DNA of 7,699 nucleotides from SIG575 sp964507395 (GCA_964507395.1 CAZDQE010000080.1:1-7699); one strand, 5' to 3'. Numbered from the stretch's first letter, positions 1 to 6,459 are shown. The notes: a model not told the origin generated them from the letters alone. Translations and numbers: made by a program.

Positions 1-777
1 CGAGCAGTGCTTACCTTCTGTAAGACCTGTTTCTGTACATGTTGCTTCTACTGCTTCGTCAGTTACCTCAGTGTGTCCCAATGCGTCCGCATAATCTGAA
101 ATATAACTGTCACCGCAGGTTTTACATGTATAAGCTGCAAATCCTCTGTCGGTGCATGTGGGGTCTGTTACCTCTGTTTCATAGCTGTGTCCGAGTGCAG
201 GAACTGTTTCCTGAGCAGTAAGAACTTCACCGCAAACCGAACAGTGCGAGCCAACAGTCAGACCTGTATTTTCGCAATCTGCTTCTACTGCTTCATCAAT
301 TACTTCTGTATGACCTGTTGCAGAAATTGTTTCTGTAACTTTATCACCGCAGACTGTACATGTTTTTGTCTGTGAGCCTGTAGCTGTACAGGTAGCTGCT
401 GTTACGCTCCATGCACCGTATGAATGACCTTTTGCATCAACGTAATCTGCAATATAAGAATCACCGCATGCTGAACATGTGTATGTTGTATAGCCCTTAT
501 CTGTACATGTGGGAGCTGTGACTTCTGATGTATAGCCGTGGCCTGTTGCCGCAACGTAAGCATCAACGAAGCTGTCACCGCAAGTTGTACAGGTGTGAGT
601 TGTGTAACCCTTTGCAGTACATGTCGGTGCAGTCACTACAGATGTATAACTATGACCTGTTGCAGAAAGAACTGTAGTTGTATATGCTTCGCAGCCTTCA
701 TAAGTACAAGCGCTCTTACCTGTACCTGATGTTGTACATGTAGGTGCAGTTTCTGTTACAGCATCTCCGTAAGTATG
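1..777 (-). repeat. Seven tandem CxxCG protein repeats (38-41 aa each)
   Basis: The repeats begin at residues 478, 519, 557, 595, 633, 674 and 712, each opening with His (HSY, HGY, HTY or HTE). Each carries one Cys, then 9-10 residues, then CxxC, usually followed by Gly-Asp or Gly-Glu. The first unit is divergent, with CTYEGC instead of a plain CxxC. Two subtypes are visible. The 38-aa type is H-S/G-Y...PTCT-x-x-G-(x)5-TCxxCGDS (units 2, 3, 6; unit 4 is a variant). The 41-aa type is HTEV-x-DEAVEA-x-C...HCSVCGEV (unit 5 and the truncated unit 7). Three clustered Cys per unit suggest a small metal-binding or disulfide-stabilised module. It is CxxCG, not the haem-binding CxxCH. Confidence 0.85.
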
Positions 778-2208
778 CTTTGCCCATGTTAGCTGATTAT
801 CAGCCCAACCTGTAAGGTGATATTCCTCAGGAAGAATAAATTCCGCATCGTTTGTGTATGATATTGTGTTACTTGTACTGAGCTCTGAAGATTCTTTTGT
901 AGTTACGGAAAATACCGCGTTGTCGCCTTTTGTTACAGTTGCATTTTCTTCGAGGTAGATTTCACCGCCCAGCTCGCCGTCAACATAAATTGCACCGCCA
1001 TTTTTAACATAGATTTTCGCAGAAGGTCTGCCCTGAGGATAACGGTAATCTGTACCAAAAAGGTCATCTGTCAATTCTCTGTAAGCTACGATTTGTGAAT
1101 ATCTGTCTCGGACAGTTGTTTTATATCTGTCAATGCTGAACTTTGCACCGTCATGTACCGTAACCTCACAGCCCGGAAGAAATTTCATACTGATTGCTTT
1201 GCTGTTATAATAGGTGCCGTAATCGCCTTCACAAAGATGAATCTCATAATCACCATCCATTGAAACGACAAAGCTGGATGAGTTAATCGTAACAGGAAGA
1301 ACGCTTACATAAATTTTAAGTGAGATCGAACCTAAATATCCGCCGCCGTAAATTTTGATAACTTCAGCGTTTTTTCCGATTCTGTCCCGATATTCGTAAG
1401 TTTTTTCAACTCTACCGCCTGACTGAGTAATAAAAATACCGTCTGATGTGCTTACGAAAGGAATGGTATTATATGAATAACTGCTGTTGAAGTACATCAC
1501 GCACAAGCCGGTAAACTCTGCACCGTGGTTGATAATAATCTTACACTGAATATTGTGCATATCATATTCATTTGCAACCCACACGCTCTTTGTTCTCATA
1601 TAAGATGCATGAGTACCGCCGCGCCAGTGGTCGATGACGAAAAGGTCCCTGAGTTCTGCGCCTGAAAATACTTCAATTGTACCTGAGCCTTTTATATAGC
1701 CGTCAGAAGCGACCATACCGCCGCTGTTTATATTCATTTTACCGTTAAGTGTAATCTGTGCATAAGCGCCGTTAACATCCTGATAAGCGGGAGCACCGGT
1801 CGCTGTACCGAGAATTGCAGAAACAAGAACAGTACCATTGACTGTTACTGTTACACCTTCAGCAACGGTAAGCTCTCGATAAAGAACATCCGTATATGTA
1901 GCCTTTACTGAGTTAACATCAGGGTTTTCGCTTGAAACATCGTAGCCTGTGTATCCGTCTTTATAAGGAACAAGCAAGGTAACACCTGCTTTGACCTCGA
2001 CATTTTCAGTAATAGTTGTATCCTTCTGCACAATAACCGTGTCACCGCTTACTGCCGCAGAAAGTGCCTCGGCTACGCTGTTATAATAAACATCTCCGAT
2101 GCTTGCAACATTTTCTTCCGCTGCTGAAAAGTTCATCGTAAAGAATGATGAAACAAGAAGCAATGACAAAAGAATGCTTAAAAATCTTTTTGCGTTTTTT
2201 CTTACCAT
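1..2208 (-). CDS. Large secreted Cys-repeat surface protein, 3' end outside window
   Basis: I translated this open frame by hand: 736 codons without a stop, running in frame off the left edge, so the C-terminus is missing. The start is the ATG nine bases after AAGGAG (2218-2223). Residues 1-30 form a signal peptide: basic N-terminus (VRKNAKR), a Leu/Ser/Phe hydrophobic core and an FSAA cleavage site. Residues 31 to about 477 open with an EALSAAVSGDTVIV segment and continue with many short beta-strand/turn motifs (VTVNGTV, ITLNGKMNI, IKGSGTIEV). This resembles right-handed beta-helix (pectin-lyase-like) surface proteins; the fold is inference and no catalytic residues were identified. From residue 478 onward come at least seven Cys-rich repeats. 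The protein is probably extracellular or wall-associated. Its function is unknown; adhesion or glycan binding is possible but unproven. A dockerin or anchor may lie beyond the edge. Confidence 0.85.
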   Translation of the reverse strand, partial: MVRKNAKRFLSILLSLLLVSSFFTMNFSAAEENVASIGDVYYNSVAEALSAAVSGDTVIVQKDTTITENVEVKAGVTLLVPYKDGYTGYDVSSENPDVNSVKATYTDVLYRELTVAEGVTVTVNGTVLVSAILGTATGAPAYQDVNGAYAQITLNGKMNINSGGMVASDGYIKGSGTIEVFSGAELRDLFVIDHWRGGTHASYMRTKSVWVANEYDMHNIQCKIIINHGAEFTGLCVMYFNSSYSYNTIPFVSTSDGIFITQSGGRVEKTYEYRDRIGKNAEVIKIYGGGYLGSISLKIYVSVLPVTINSSSFVVSMDGDYEIHLCEGDYGTYYNSKAISMKFLPGCEVTVHDGAKFSIDRYKTTVRDRYSQIVAYRELTDDLFGTDYRYPQGRPSAKIYVKNGGAIYVDGELGGEIYLEENATVTKGDNAVFSVTTKESSELSTSNTISYTNDAEFILPEEYHLTGWADNQLTWAKHTYGDAVTETAPTCTTSGTGKSACTYEGCEAYTTTVLSATGHSYTSVVTAPTCTAKGYTTHTCTTCGDSFVDAYVAATGHGYTSEVTAPTCTDKGYTTYTCSACGDSYIADYVDAKGHSYGAWSVTAATCTATGSQTKTCTVCGDKVTETISATGHTEVIDEAVEADCENTGLTVGSHCSVCGEVLTAQETVPALGHSYETEVTDPTCTDRGFAAYTCKTCGDSYISDYADALGHTEVTDEAVEATCTETGLTEGKHCS

Positions 2209-2280
2209 TTTCTTTTTCTCCTTGCACATGAGATTGCCTGCAACATATCCCGACATTTCCGGGCGTTATATTACGATTAT

Positions 2281-2309
2281 ATTATAGTTTGTTTAGCGGT
2301 TGCCGTCAA
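2281..2309 (-). promoter_or_regulatory. Sigma-A promoter of the secreted repeat protein
   Basis: Read on the minus strand this is TTGACG (2309-2304), a 17-nt spacer and a perfect TATAAT (2286-2281). It would start transcription near 2274 and leave a leader of about 65 nt. The leader holds only a small CCCG/CGGG hairpin before the AAGGAG ribosome binding site, and I see no recognised riboswitch in it. Confidence 0.7.
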
Positions 2310-2350
2310 GAAATTTTTTACCTGTCAAATCATTTTTAATAATCTTTAAC

Positions 2351-2377
2351 AAAATAACAGGTCGTTAATGTTATTTT
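2351..2377. repeat. 9-bp inverted repeat midway between divergent promoters
   Basis: AAAATAACA (2351-2359) and TGTTATTTT (2369-2377) are perfect inverted arms around a 9-nt centre. The repeat sits almost equidistant from the -35 boxes of the leftward and rightward promoters, so it could be an operator. Equally it could be chance in AT-rich spacer; no cognate regulator is visible. Confidence 0.3.
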
Positions 2378-2415
2378 AGCATTTTATTTTGGTTATTTTT
2401 TATTATACAATAAAA

Positions 2416-2444
2416 TTGACAAAAGACAAAAATCAATATATAAT
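2416..2444 (+). promoter_or_regulatory. Consensus sigma-A promoter of metA
   Basis: TTGACA (2416-2421), a 17-nt spacer and TATAAT (2439-2444) match both boxes perfectly. The start site should lie near 2451, giving a leader of only about 24 nt that is mostly the GGAGGTG ribosome binding site. There is no room for a SAM riboswitch (S-box) or a Met T-box. Confidence 0.85.
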
Positions 2445-2474
2445 AAGAAGAAACAGTTTTTCGGAGGTGAAAAC

Positions 2475-3389
2475 ATGCCTATCAAAATCGACAATCAGTT
2501 GCCTGCACACCACAGCCTTGAGCTTGAAAACATTTTCGTTATGACAGAGGGAAGAGCAAGCAAGCAGGACATACGTCCCCTGAGCATTATTATTCTCAAC
2601 CTTATGCCTACAAAAGTCGTAACGGAAACACAGCTTCTCAGACTTCTCAGCAACAGTCCGTTGCAGGTCGATATTGAGCTTTTGCAGATGGCAACGCACA
2701 AATCAAAAAACACTTCCGAACAGCACATGCTGAAATTCTACAAAACCTTTGATGAAATCAAAAACAATAAGTATGACGGCATGATTATTACAGGCGCACC
2801 TGTTGAAAAGCTTGCATTTGAAGATGTTGACTACTGGGATGAGCTTTGTCAGATTTTCGAGTGGACAAAGACAAATGTTTATTCAACATTCCACATCTGC
2901 TGGGGCGCACAGGCAGGACTTTATTACCACTACGGCGTTCCGAAATATCCTCTCAAAGAAAAGATGTTCGGCATTTTCCCCCATGTGTCACTTGACAAAT
3001 ACCATCCTATCATGAGAGGCATTGACGATGTTTTCTATGTCCCCCATTCAAGGCATACGGAAGTCAGACGAAGCGACATTGCCCTTGTGAAAGATCTGCA
3101 GATTCTCTCTTATTCCGAAATGGCAGGAGTTCATCTTATCTCCGACATGGATTGCAGAAATTTCTTTGCAACAGGACATTCCGAATATGACTGCGACACC
3201 TTGGCTAAAGAATATTTCAGAGATAAATCACAGGGGCTTCCCATCAAAATCCCGTACAATTATTTCCCTGATGATGACCCCGAAAGAATGCCCAAGGTTC
3301 AGTGGAGGTCAACAGCAAACCTTCTCTTCACAAACTGGCTGAACTACTTCGTTTACCAGAGAACACCGTATGATTTATCGAATCTGTAA
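2475..3389 (+). CDS. metA: Homoserine O-acetyltransferase (MetA family)
   Basis: This enzyme acylates the hydroxyl of homoserine, the first committed step of methionine synthesis, in the cytoplasm. The 304-aa product aligns by eye with E. coli MetA from residue 1 (MPIKIDNQLPA, LNLMPTKVVTETQ, LLSNSPLQVDI) to the conserved end (LLFTNWLNYFVYQRTPYDL), so it is full length. The nucleophile Cys142 (HICWGAQA) and the His235/Glu237 pair (ATGHSEYD) are present at their usual positions. Residue 111 is Glu (TGAPVEKL) where E. coli has Gly. In this family Glu111 goes with acetyl-CoA use and Gly with succinyl-CoA, so O-acetylhomoserine is the predicted product, despite the common 'succinyltransferase' label. 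The start is fixed by GGAGGTG at 2463-2469. The gene has its own promoter and terminator and no methionine-pathway neighbours, so it appears monocistronic. Confidence 0.96.
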   Translation: MPIKIDNQLPAHHSLELENIFVMTEGRASKQDIRPLSIIILNLMPTKVVTETQLLRLLSNSPLQVDIELLQMATHKSKNTSEQHMLKFYKTFDEIKNNKYDGMIITGAPVEKLAFEDVDYWDELCQIFEWTKTNVYSTFHICWGAQAGLYYHYGVPKYPLKEKMFGIFPHVSLDKYHPIMRGIDDVFYVPHSRHTEVRRSDIALVKDLQILSYSEMAGVHLISDMDCRNFFATGHSEYDCDTLAKEYFRDKSQGLPIKIPYNYFPDDDPERMPKVQWRSTANLLFTNWLNYFVYQRTPYDLSNL

Positions 3390-3400
3390 AATAAAAATTC

Positions 3401-3441
3401 GGAGCTGACTCACTGCTTTGTGAGTCAGCTCCTTTGTTTTT
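3401..3441. terminator. Bidirectional intrinsic terminator between convergent genes
   Basis: A perfect 13-bp stem, GGAGCTGACTCAC / GTGAGTCAGCTCC, closes a 6-nt loop. On the plus strand it is followed by TTTGTTTTT, terminating metA. On the minus strand the same stem is followed by GAATTTTTATTTT, so it can also end the dockerin-protein transcript, whose stop codon lies 14 bp away. Confidence 0.93.
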
Positions 3442-3455
3442 AATCAAGATTTAAA

Positions 3456-3647
3456 TTACCACAGAGTGGTTGCACCCTTTGCATGGGCGTTGATTCTTGC
3501 CACATCAAGAGTATTGATTTTTCCGTCACCGTTGACATCAAGACACTCAAGCTCATAGCCTGTAAGGACTGAAATCCCCTTCGCATGAGCATTTGCACGT
3601 GCAGTATCAAGGGTATTCACCTTTCCGTCACCATTGATGTCGCCGAT
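3456..3647 (-). other. Type I dockerin domain (C-terminal)
   Basis: Two 22-residue duplicated F-hand segments, DINGDGKVNTLDTARANA and DVNGDGKINTLDVARINA, each end in HAKG and are separated by a short linker. The Asp-x-Asn-x-Asp-Gly calcium-binding pattern is complete in both. In known systems such domains bind cohesins of scaffoldins. Many Oscillospiraceae proteins carry dockerins without a classical cellulosome, so the partner is open. Confidence 0.92.
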
Positions 3648-6116
3648 GAGATTTAACTGTACATCAATACTAACATCTTCCATTCCAATTGTTAAATCAT
3701 ATTCGCGTGTAACATGATTTGCCTTAGAAACTCTCAGAGTATATTCCCCTGCTTCGATGCCTTCAAGTGAAAAATCGGCTGAATTACCTGTTACAACTGT
3801 TGAATATATAGGCACTGATTCTCCATATTTGAACATTTCAATCTCAGAGGATTCTGTTTCTGATGAAAAAGAAGTGACAGTACCCATCACATCATTTTCA
3901 ATTGTATTTTCTACCCACTGAGCGTACAAAGTTTGTGCAGACGTAATCGTTACTTTTGTATTTGTTGTAACCTTTGTGCCTGCATTGGCGGAAGTATACC
4001 AACCAATGAAAGTATATCCATCCTTTGTTGGTGTGGGAAGAGTACCGTAAGTAGAAGCATAAGTTACTGACTTACTTGCAGTTGAACATGTACCGCTGTT
4101 TGCATTGAATGTTACTGTATATGTTTTGGCTGTCCACTGAGCGTACAAGGTCTGTGCTGCGGTGATTGACACTGTTGTGCTTGATGTTACCTGTGCTCCG
4201 CCACTTGCTGCCGTGTACCAGCCTTTGAATGTGTAACCCGTTCTTGTAGGCGTGGGAAGTGTGCCGTAAGTTGAAGCATAGGTTACTGACTTACTTGCAG
4301 TTGAACAGGTACCACCGTTTGCATTGAATGTTACTGTGTATGTGTTGGCTGTCCACTGAGCATACAAGGTCTGTGCTGCGGTAATTGACACAGTTGTGCT
4401 TGATGTTACCTTTGTTCCGCCACTTGCTGCCGTGTACCAACCTTTGAATGTATAACCCGTTCTTGTGGGGGTTGGAAGTGTGCCGTAAGTTGAAGCATAA
4501 GTTACTGACTTACTTGTTGTTGAACATGTACCGCTGTTTGCATTGAATGTTACTGTATATGTTTTGGCTTTCCATTGTGCATAAAGTGTAGTTGAGCAAT
4601 TACCATTCTTGATATTTGAATTAATACTTGTCGGTACCAACGTAACATCATTCTGATCAAAAATTGTTCCGCCGGAAGATGTTGTTCCCCAACCCGCAAA
4701 AGTATATCCTGTTTTGTAAAGACCAAAAGTACCTGAATTATAAAGTCCGTTTTCATGAGTATCATTATAAGACCAACTGTCGGTTAATTTTGAATCAGAA
4801 GAAATATAATAAACTAAATTTGATGAAAGCTTATATTTTTCTGATTCAATTGCTCCCCCGTTTGCATGATAATAAACACTTAAAGTATTAGGTTTCCACT
4901 GTGCATAAAGTGTAGTTGTACAGTCGCCATTTGCCACATTTGCATTAATATCGGTGGGTTTCAATGTATTGTCGCCTTGGTCAAATACTGTTCCGCCCGA
5001 TGATTTTGTACCCCAACCCGCAAAAGTATAACCTGTTTTGTAAATACCAAAAGTTGAAGCATTGACTAAGCCGTTGGTCTTTGTATTATTATATACCCAT
5101 GACTGGTAGTATTTTGTCGAATCCGATTTGTTATAAATTAAACTTGAACTCAAATTGTATGTATCTGACGATATCGAGCCTCCATTGGCGTTAAAGTAGA
5201 CTTTCAAAACGAAAGCACCGTTATAACTTGTATAAATGAGATAAATCCAACCCGAATAATCACCGTAGGTTGTATATCCCCAATTGCCAGAAATTTTTGT
5301 TACGTTAACTGTTTTACCTTCCGGAATTGTTGTTTTTACTGTTGCTGATGTACTGGCACTGCTTCTCAAATTCAATCCACCGTTAGCTGTAATTGTATAT
5401 GAACCTATTTCATAAGAAACGCTTGGAGTTGACGGAGTTGTGCTTTTGCTTGCTTTAGAATAACTTACGCCGCCGTACCCCTTAAGATAAGTAGCGAGTT
5501 CTGCCCATGAATAAGTTTTATAACGCACTTTACAATAGCCATCATAGTTGCAATCAGCAACATCTGCACCATAATCGGAAGTGGAAATAATACAAATTGA
5601 ATGTGAATCATCACCTGTTCGAACATGCGTAGCAGGCGCACAATTTTTTAATTCTGCTTCCAATTTAGTTGCTGTACAATTTGATGAACTAATCGCACCT
5701 GAAATATCAGTAAAATTCCCCTGACCATCACCATCATGCGTTCCGTAAACAATCCATTGGCAATATCGTGCAAATCCAAAACACTGTGAAGCTTTTAAAT
5801 CCACTTTACATGTGCTTGGACTTCCTGTCGGCCAATATCTCATACAGTTACACTGAGAATGTGTCGCGCTTGTGCATACATCGTTTTTATGGCATCTACC
5901 ATTTGACCAATAACTATTGGCACATGAATTTCCGTTTTTGGTAAAATAATCACCACTCGCATAGCCAATATCAACACCATTAATATATATATTAGATGCC
6001 GCTTTTACGTCAATGAAAAATCCACCTAAAGAATTTTTCGAACACATTACTGTACTAACCAGTATCACTATAATCAGTAGCATTGACATCAACCGTTTGA
6101 TTAATTTGCTTTTCAT
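3456..6116 (-). CDS. Secreted Cys/His hydrolase-like protein with SH3b, InlB-type repeats and dockerin
   Basis: The start is the ATG 7 nt after AGGAGG (6124-6129), giving 886 aa; an upstream ATG in frame would put the ribosome binding site inside the gene. Residues 1-40 are a signal peptide (KSKLIKR, then a hydrophobic core, to VKAAS). Residues 41 to about 215 form a Cys-rich (13 Cys) CHAP/NlpC-P60-like domain with candidate nucleophile Cys112 (SQCFGFARY) and His172 (GDDSHSICI). A third catalytic residue is uncertain, possibly Asn190. Residues about 236-297 are an SH3b domain (LNLRSSAS, GWIYL). Five Listeria/Bacteroides-type (Flg_new, InlB B-repeat-like) repeats follow, each ending in YAQW. 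Then comes a small beta-sandwich (about 755-822, EAGEYTLRVSK) and a type I dockerin (824-886) with two DxNxDG calcium loops and two NAHAKG motifs. It likely cleaves peptide or cell-wall substrate outside the cell. The dockerin could dock to a cohesin, but no cohesin is in view. Confidence 0.88.
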   Translation of the reverse strand: MKSKLIKRLMSMLLIIVILVSTVMCSKNSLGGFFIDVKAASNIYINGVDIGYASGDYFTKNGNSCANSYWSNGRCHKNDVCTSATHSQCNCMRYWPTGSPSTCKVDLKASQCFGFARYCQWIVYGTHDGDGQGNFTDISGAISSSNCTATKLEAELKNCAPATHVRTGDDSHSICIISTSDYGADVADCNYDGYCKVRYKTYSWAELATYLKGYGGVSYSKASKSTTPSTPSVSYEIGSYTITANGGLNLRSSASTSATVKTTIPEGKTVNVTKISGNWGYTTYGDYSGWIYLIYTSYNGAFVLKVYFNANGGSISSDTYNLSSSLIYNKSDSTKYYQSWVYNNTKTNGLVNASTFGIYKTGYTFAGWGTKSSGGTVFDQGDNTLKPTDINANVANGDCTTTLYAQWKPNTLSVYYHANGGAIESEKYKLSSNLVYYISSDSKLTDSWSYNDTHENGLYNSGTFGLYKTGYTFAGWGTTSSGGTIFDQNDVTLVPTSINSNIKNGNCSTTLYAQWKAKTYTVTFNANSGTCSTTSKSVTYASTYGTLPTPTRTGYTFKGWYTAASGGTKVTSSTTVSITAAQTLYAQWTANTYTVTFNANGGTCSTASKSVTYASTYGTLPTPTRTGYTFKGWYTAASGGAQVTSSTTVSITAAQTLYAQWTAKTYTVTFNANSGTCSTASKSVTYASTYGTLPTPTKDGYTFIGWYTSANAGTKVTTNTKVTITSAQTLYAQWVENTIENDVMGTVTSFSSETESSEIEMFKYGESVPIYSTVVTGNSADFSLEGIEAGEYTLRVSKANHVTREYDLTIGMEDVSIDVQLNLIGDINGDGKVNTLDTARANAHAKGISVLTGYELECLDVNGDGKINTLDVARINAHAKGATTLW
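3915..5219 (-). repeat. Tandem coding repeats: two 324-bp units and three 219-bp units
   Basis: Counting from one YAQW tryptophan codon to the next gives exact spacings of 324 bp (4572-4895; the unit before it, 4896 to about 5219, matches) and 219 bp (4353-4571, 4134-4352, 3915-4133). The 108-aa units contain NANGG or HANGG, a variable insert and GYTFAGWGT-SSGGT. The 73-aa units contain YTVTFNAN, GYTFKGWYTAASGG (GYTFIGWYTSANAG in the last) and LYAQW. The first two short units are nearly identical in DNA as well as protein, pointing to recent duplication. They are coding, not a CRISPR array. Repeat number may vary between strains or be mis-assembled. Confidence 0.93.
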
Positions 6117-6131
6117 TTTCATTCCTCCTAT

Positions 6132-6169
6132 AAAACAAAAAAGTGCGCACAACCGAAGTCATACGCACT
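6132..6169 (-). terminator. Attenuator-type intrinsic terminator before the dockerin-protein RBS
   Basis: On the minus strand, AGUGCGUAUGAC and GUUGUGCGCACU form a 12-bp stem capped by the ultrastable C(UUCG)G tetraloop, followed by UUUUUUG and UUUU. Three internal pairs are G-U. Their plus-strand equivalents are C-A mismatches, so the stem is only good as a minus-strand RNA. The AGGAGG ribosome binding site begins 2 nt downstream, so the gene is expressed only on read-through or from initiation beyond the terminator; no promoter is visible in that gap. Confidence 0.85.
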
Positions 6170-6308
6170 AAAAACGCATGGCTCCAATTGTCGCCAAACA
6201 AAACTAAGCACAAGTTACAAAGAAGCATGTGAAAGTAGAGCATGCATTTTTATCAGAGGATAAAAAGACACACTTCCGGAGCAACTCGCATATTTAGTTT
6301 TGTTTGGC
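6132..6308 (-). ncRNA. Structured leader RNA or attenuator upstream of the dockerin protein
   Basis: A predicted promoter places the transcript start at about 6308. That is the first base of GCCAAACAAAACUAA (6308-6294), which pairs perfectly with UUAGUUUUGUUUGGC (6207-6193). This 15-bp closing stem encloses about 86 nt containing a UUUUUAUC/GAUAAAAA hairpin and a GCAUG/CAUGC hairpin. GCUCCGG inside the stem (6282-6276) can pair with UUGGAGC outside it (6187-6181), a possible pseudoknot. The RNA ends in an intrinsic terminator just before the Shine-Dalgarno. It may be a riboswitch-like attenuator or a separate small RNA of about 177 nt. It does not match the c-di-GMP, T-box, S-box or cobalamin signatures I know, and its class is unrecognised. 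Confidence 0.6.
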
Positions 6309-6314
6309 ACAATC

Positions 6315-6343
6315 ATTCTACCACAAACAAAAACATTATTCAA
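6315..6343 (-). promoter_or_regulatory. Extended -10 promoter for the structured leader and dockerin protein
   Basis: On the minus strand this is TTGAAT (6343-6338), a 17-nt spacer ending in TGG, then TAGAAT (6320-6315). The TGn just before the -10 makes it an extended -10 promoter. The expected start, 6-7 nt downstream, coincides with the first base of the leader's closing stem, which supports both predictions. Confidence 0.72.
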
Positions 6344-6368
6344 TAGCGAATAATATTGTTTTTTGCGG

Positions 6369-6405
6369 AAAACTATAAAATATGAATTAAGAATTTTATA
6401 GTTTT
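6369..6405. repeat. 13-bp AT-rich inverted repeat in divergent spacer
   Basis: AAAACTATAAAAT (6369-6381) and ATTTTATAGTTTT (6393-6405) are perfect inverted arms with an 11-nt loop. The repeat lies between the leftward leader promoter and the operators of the XRE regulator. No U-tract follows on either strand, so it is not a convincing terminator. It may be a protein-binding site. Confidence 0.4.
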
Positions 6406-6412
6406 ATACTAT

Positions 6413-6433
6413 TTTAGCGGATTTTCCGCTAAA
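6413..6433. promoter_or_regulatory. Palindromic operator O1 upstream of XRE regulator
   Basis: TTTAGCGGA and TCCGCTAAA are perfect 9-bp arms around a TTT centre. The core TAGCGGA-N3-TCCGCTA is shared with the next palindrome, 25 bp away centre to centre. Two copies of one palindrome directly before a small XRE gene are typical of autoregulated operators. Binding by this regulator is inferred. Confidence 0.75.
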
Positions 6434-6436
6434 TGT

Positions 6437-6459
6437 CAATAGCGGATAGTCCGCTATTG
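6437..6459. promoter_or_regulatory. Palindromic operator O2 abutting the XRE promoter -10
   Basis: CAATAGCGGA and TCCGCTATTG are perfect 10-bp arms around TAG. The site ends one base before TATAAT (6460-6465), so a bound dimer would cover the core promoter between the -35 and -10. This is strong evidence for repression at this promoter, most likely by the adjacent regulator itself. Confidence 0.8.

Noticed and set aside
39..729. Plus-strand Cys-rich frames (39-221, 187-375, 538-729)
   Set aside because: They are antisense shadows of the CxxCG repeats on the minus strand. They lack ribosome binding sites and sit inside a continuous 736-codon frame with a signal peptide.
1..777. Multihaem cytochrome reading of the CxxC repeats
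   Set aside because: The residue after CxxC is Gly (or Glu in unit 1), not the His needed for haem c binding.
2445..2474. SAM or T-box riboswitch for metA
   Set aside because: The leader between the predicted start and the ATG is about 24 nt, too short for either.
4664..4891. Plus-strand 75-aa frame and minus-strand 71-aa frame inside the repeat gene
   Set aside because: Both are alternative frames of the B-repeat coding region without initiation signals or recognisable domains.
3915..5219. CRISPR-like array
   Set aside because: The 219-bp and 324-bp periodic units are an open reading frame of InlB/Flg_new-type repeats, and the units are contiguous with no unique spacers. No cas gene is present.
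6117..6152. Longer start of the dockerin protein (12 extra residues)
   Set aside because: The extra codons overlap the terminator stem and encode the AGGAGG itself. The ATG at 6116 has ideal 7-nt spacing and begins a proper signal peptide.
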